The notes beneath the pieces are model-generated. The model had not been told where the DNA came from and made no database searches. It saw only the letters and a list, made by a program, of their open reading frames with translations. A program made the translations under genes and the position numbers. A DNA stretch of 19,711 nt from an uncultured Clostridia bacterium (GTDB lineage: Bacteria > Bacillota > Clostridia > TANB77 > CAG-508). The stretch lies in NCBI GenBank assembly GCA_948919095.1, contig CAQYCU010000023.1, forward strand, positions 1 to 19,711. Reading direction: 5' to 3'. Positions 17,901-19,711 of the stretch are shown here, piece by piece (within the stretch, counting starts at the first letter, position 1; each line of letters starts with the position of its first letter).

Positions 17901-18211
17901 ACATGAATATAGTATTTAAAACCTGTAGTTCGTGAGTCTGCATCTGAGTAGACTTGTTCTCTTGTTATTCCTTCTCTTGCTGGAGTTGGTGTTGCTGTTT
18001 GGATTGGCGTAATTGTTGGTATTGGTGTGAACGTTGGTGGAGTTACTGTTATCCCTGGTGAAACATATTCTCCTACTTCATTTGATATTGTGTTTCCATT
18101 ATTTATTCCTACTTCTGTTGCAAAACTATTAGAGCTTATATTAAAAAGTGGAGAGATACACATGTACAATATTAATATTGATATGAGTATTTTTTTGATT
18201 AGCTTTGTCAT
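14962..18211 (-). pseudogene. C39-type peptidase fused to a VirB6/TrbL-like membrane protein, frame-broken
   Basis: Two frames make up one protein. The first (ATG 18211, site AAAGAAAGGAGAG, stop 17666) encodes a signal peptide (LISILILYMCISPLF...SFA), a Thr/Pro linker (about 54-78) and the front half of a C39-like cysteine peptidase: Gln in HYYQVRG (114) and Cys136 in SGCGMTSC. The second (from about 17690, stop 14962) carries on with GTWYDNRTQQEFKERMGQ, the His of QHYMVVVG and the Asp of VCDP, completing the Cys-His-Asp triad. A VirB6/TrbL-like core follows: WYVSFRN, IYTGLRMAL, FILHYVI and APFVIARYALD...KKAYKDWLHDF. The last 400 or so residues are charged, helical and probably cytoplasmic. 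The break falls at a 7-bp direct repeat (17677-17693). If the frame is restored, the protein is about 1080 aa. An in-frame ATG at 17634 could give a membrane protein with half a peptidase domain and no signal peptide. Confidence 0.8.
17677..17693. repeat. 7-bp direct repeat at the C39-VirB6 frame break
   Basis: TCCGTGT occurs at 17677-17683 and 17687-17693, a 10-bp period, exactly where the two reading frames meet. Removing one 10-bp period joins the frames as SRHGTWYDNR; removing a single base of ACACGGA also works (VTGTWYDNR). Confidence 0.75.
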
Positions 18212-18237
18212 TGTATCTCTCCTTTCTTTATATTTGA

Positions 18238-19467
18238 TTAAGTTTTTGCCCAACTATCTGGTTTCATTAATTTTATGTCTGATGCTGATTTAGAGAATTT
18301 TGGTGGTCCACCTAATACTATTTTTATTATTATTTTCTCTAAATTACTTAATGATGCTAGCAATATTACCATTAATAATGGTGCATCATTTATTAACTGT
18401 CCAGCCGATAGTATAAATATTGTGTATACTATTAGTTGTATTGGTTGAATTAATACATCTCCCATAAATTCTCTTAGCCAATGGTCAAATGCTTGTGATT
18501 TTCCATCTCCTACTTTGTCAATAGAGTATGTCAAGCATACGAGTGGTGAAATTACTACGTAAAAGTATATTTTTATTGACCTAAATAGGTAAACTATTAT
18601 GAATTTTAATTGATAGTATATTAACATCACATATATAACAAATGTCCAAAATGGATGCTCAGTGTCTGGTGCCCATAATGTTGCCCAGACATTGTTTACT
18701 AATTGCTGTTCTATGCCTTGACCTCCCATACTTGTTTGTATTGAGTTACTTATGTTTACAAGTATATCAAGTAAAAGGTCACTTAGCATTACTATTGCTA
18801 TCATTATGTAGTGTAACATGAACATTAATGCGAGTCCTTGTAGCCATGATATTAATAAACTTTTATATCGCGCTCTCTCTTTTGCAGAAGATGCATCAGA
18901 TGATACTAATATTAATCCTAATCTTATTCCTATATATACTAATACAACTACCATTCCAATTATTGCAACATTTCTAATCGTATAATACCATGTAATTACA
19001 CTTGCTCTAATTGGGTTTATTATATTGCTGCTATCTCCTGTTGTGTTTACATTCCAAAAGTCTATTTTAAATAAATTGTACTGATTTCCTAGTAATTCTC
19101 CTATCGTAAATGTATTTGTTCCTGTTACAAGTGATATTATCCAATTAAGTGCTGTTGGTATTATTGATAATACTGACATTAGTAGTTTTAGTACGCCAGT
19201 TAATATCTTGGCTCCAAATCCAGTTTTCTGATTTCTTTGGCTTGTTGAACCTCCACTGTCTGTTTGCTGTGTAACTGTAGCTGAGCCATTTTGCATTAGG
19301 TCATCCCAGTTGTTTCCTGACATTCCACTTTCAAGTGTTCCTAGTGATTCTGTATTCCCATAATCAACAGTTCCTTCGGTGTAATGAGTATCAGCATATG
19401 TTAATGAGCTAAATGTGCTATTTATAAGTATTATTATGATAAGTATAAGCGAGAGTGCTTTCTTCAT
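18238..19467 (-). CDS. VirB6/TrbL-like polytopic membrane protein (short paralogue)
   Basis: The 409-aa product has a signal peptide (ALSLILIIIILINSTFSSLTYA) and at least five further hydrophobic segments. Its core repeats the signature of the other two paralogues: WYYTIRN, VYIGIRLGL, RYKSLLISW, ALMFMLHYIMIAIV and SPLVCLTYSIDKVGDGKSQAFDHWLREF...IQPIQ. This is the pattern of Gram-positive VirB6/TrbL-type channel proteins. It ends soon after the last membrane segment (PDSWAKT), without the long cytoplasmic tail of the other two, so it is the minimal form. GGAGG lies just ahead of the ATG at 19467, which is 18 bp after the VirB4-like stop codon, and the next gene starts 26 bp downstream. Tight spacing indicates one operon. 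The name is by topology and shared motifs, not a database match. Confidence 0.8.
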   Translation of the reverse strand: MKKALSLILIIIILINSTFSSLTYADTHYTEGTVDYGNTESLGTLESGMSGNNWDDLMQNGSATVTQQTDSGGSTSQRNQKTGFGAKILTGVLKLLMSVLSIIPTALNWIISLVTGTNTFTIGELLGNQYNLFKIDFWNVNTTGDSSNIINPIRASVITWYYTIRNVAIIGMVVVLVYIGIRLGLILVSSDASSAKERARYKSLLISWLQGLALMFMLHYIMIAIVMLSDLLLDILVNISNSIQTSMGGQGIEQQLVNNVWATLWAPDTEHPFWTFVIYVMLIYYQLKFIIVYLFRSIKIYFYVVISPLVCLTYSIDKVGDGKSQAFDHWLREFMGDVLIQPIQLIVYTIFILSAGQLINDAPLLMVILLASLSNLEKIIIKIVLGGPPKFSKSASDIKLMKPDSWAKT

Positions 19468-19485
19468 TACTACCTCCGTTTCTTT

Positions 19486-19711
19486 TTATTGTTGATTTTG
19501 TATTGCTTGTTCTTGTAATTTGTTTAGGTTTGTTTCTATAAATTCAAATTCTTTTTTTGTTGGTTTTATTTCGATTATTGCTGTTTGTTCTCCTACCTTA
19601 AATAGTCCTTGTCCTCTTGCACATGTTGTTAAGAATTCAGCTTCACCTTCACTTAATTTAAATACTTCTTTTATATATTGTATTTCTGATTTGTCTTGTG
19701 CTAAGAATAGT
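19486..19711 (-). CDS. virB4: VirB4-type T4SS ATPase, C-terminal 74 residues (partial)
   Basis: The frame enters from the right edge and ends at the TAA at 19486-19488. The visible sequence includes IKEVFKLSEGEAEFLTTCARG then GQGLFKVGEQTAIIEIKPTKKEFEFI. This is the usual end of VirB4/TraC/TrbE ATPases: after the Walker and RecA-like part, a helix with '(F/L)xLSxGE', a 'GxGL' turn, a strand with 'I.I' and an 'EHELI'-like segment. VirB4 energises assembly of, and transport through, type IV secretion systems at the cytoplasmic face of the membrane. The Walker A and B motifs lie outside the window, so activity cannot be judged. A Gln-rich tail (NKLQEQAIQNQQ) follows. The 18-bp gap to the VirB6-like gene indicates co-transcription. 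Confidence 0.75.
   Translation of the reverse strand, partial: LFLAQDKSEIQYIKEVFKLSEGEAEFLTTCARGQGLFKVGEQTAIIEIKPTKKEFEFIETNLNKLQEQAIQNQQ

Noticed and set aside
18212..18253. TTG at 18253 as the start of the C39 peptidase gene
   Set aside because: It would overlap the end of the preceding gene and put 14 charged residues ahead of a good signal peptide. The ATG at 18211 has an AAAGAAAGGAGAG site.
1..19711. tRNA, rRNA, riboswitch, insertion sequence or attachment-site repeats
   Set aside because: I found no cloverleaf, rRNA-like block, transposase frame or long direct repeats by eye. A covariance-model or repeat search would be needed to exclude weak cases.

Overview
The window is strongly AT-rich and uses AGGAGG-like ribosome binding sites. 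Every gene I accept lies on the minus strand, so transcription runs from high to low coordinates. Low GC, Gram-positive-style cell-wall enzymes and prepilin-like proteins with a 'TLIVLIILAA' core suggest a member of the Bacillota, probably an anaerobic clostridial lineage. This is inference; no taxonomic marker beyond uvrC is present.

Region 1 (about 6.97-19.71 kb) is the downstream part of a type IV secretion (T4SS/conjugation-like) locus. In transcription order it holds: the C-terminus of a VirB4-type ATPase; a 409-aa VirB6/TrbL-like polytopic protein; a second VirB6/TrbL-like protein fused behind a secreted C39-type cysteine peptidase domain and interrupted by a frameshift; a third VirB6/TrbL-like protein with a Gly/Pro-rich cytoplasmic tail; a 1005-aa single-pass wall-hydrolase protein ending in a SleB-type domain; and three single-pass membrane proteins with NTF2-like (VirB8/TcpC-like) extracellular regions. 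An intrinsic terminator at 6852-6892 closes the block. Together these look like an ATPase, three paralogous channel subunits, two wall-remodelling activities and a set of assembly-scaffold proteins. No relaxase, coupling protein or integrase is visible, but the locus continues beyond the right edge.

Region 2 (about 4.0-6.8 kb) holds a D,D-carboxypeptidase whose signal peptide and catalytic domain lie in different frames, then a COG2509-type FAD oxidoreductase with its own promoter, a palindrome over its -35 box and a strong terminator.

Region 3 (1-3.96 kb) holds a decayed prepilin-like gene (internal deletion plus two frameshifts), a terminator, a promoter, a small membrane-anchored FxLYD-like protein, a 55-aa basic ORF, uvrC, a hairpin and the start of a second prepilin-like gene related to the decayed one.

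Three separate loci carry frame breaks (prepilin-like copy, D,D-carboxypeptidase, C39-VirB6 fusion). Either the assembly has indel errors or this genome is really decaying or phase-varying at surface-protein genes. Only read-level evidence can decide.
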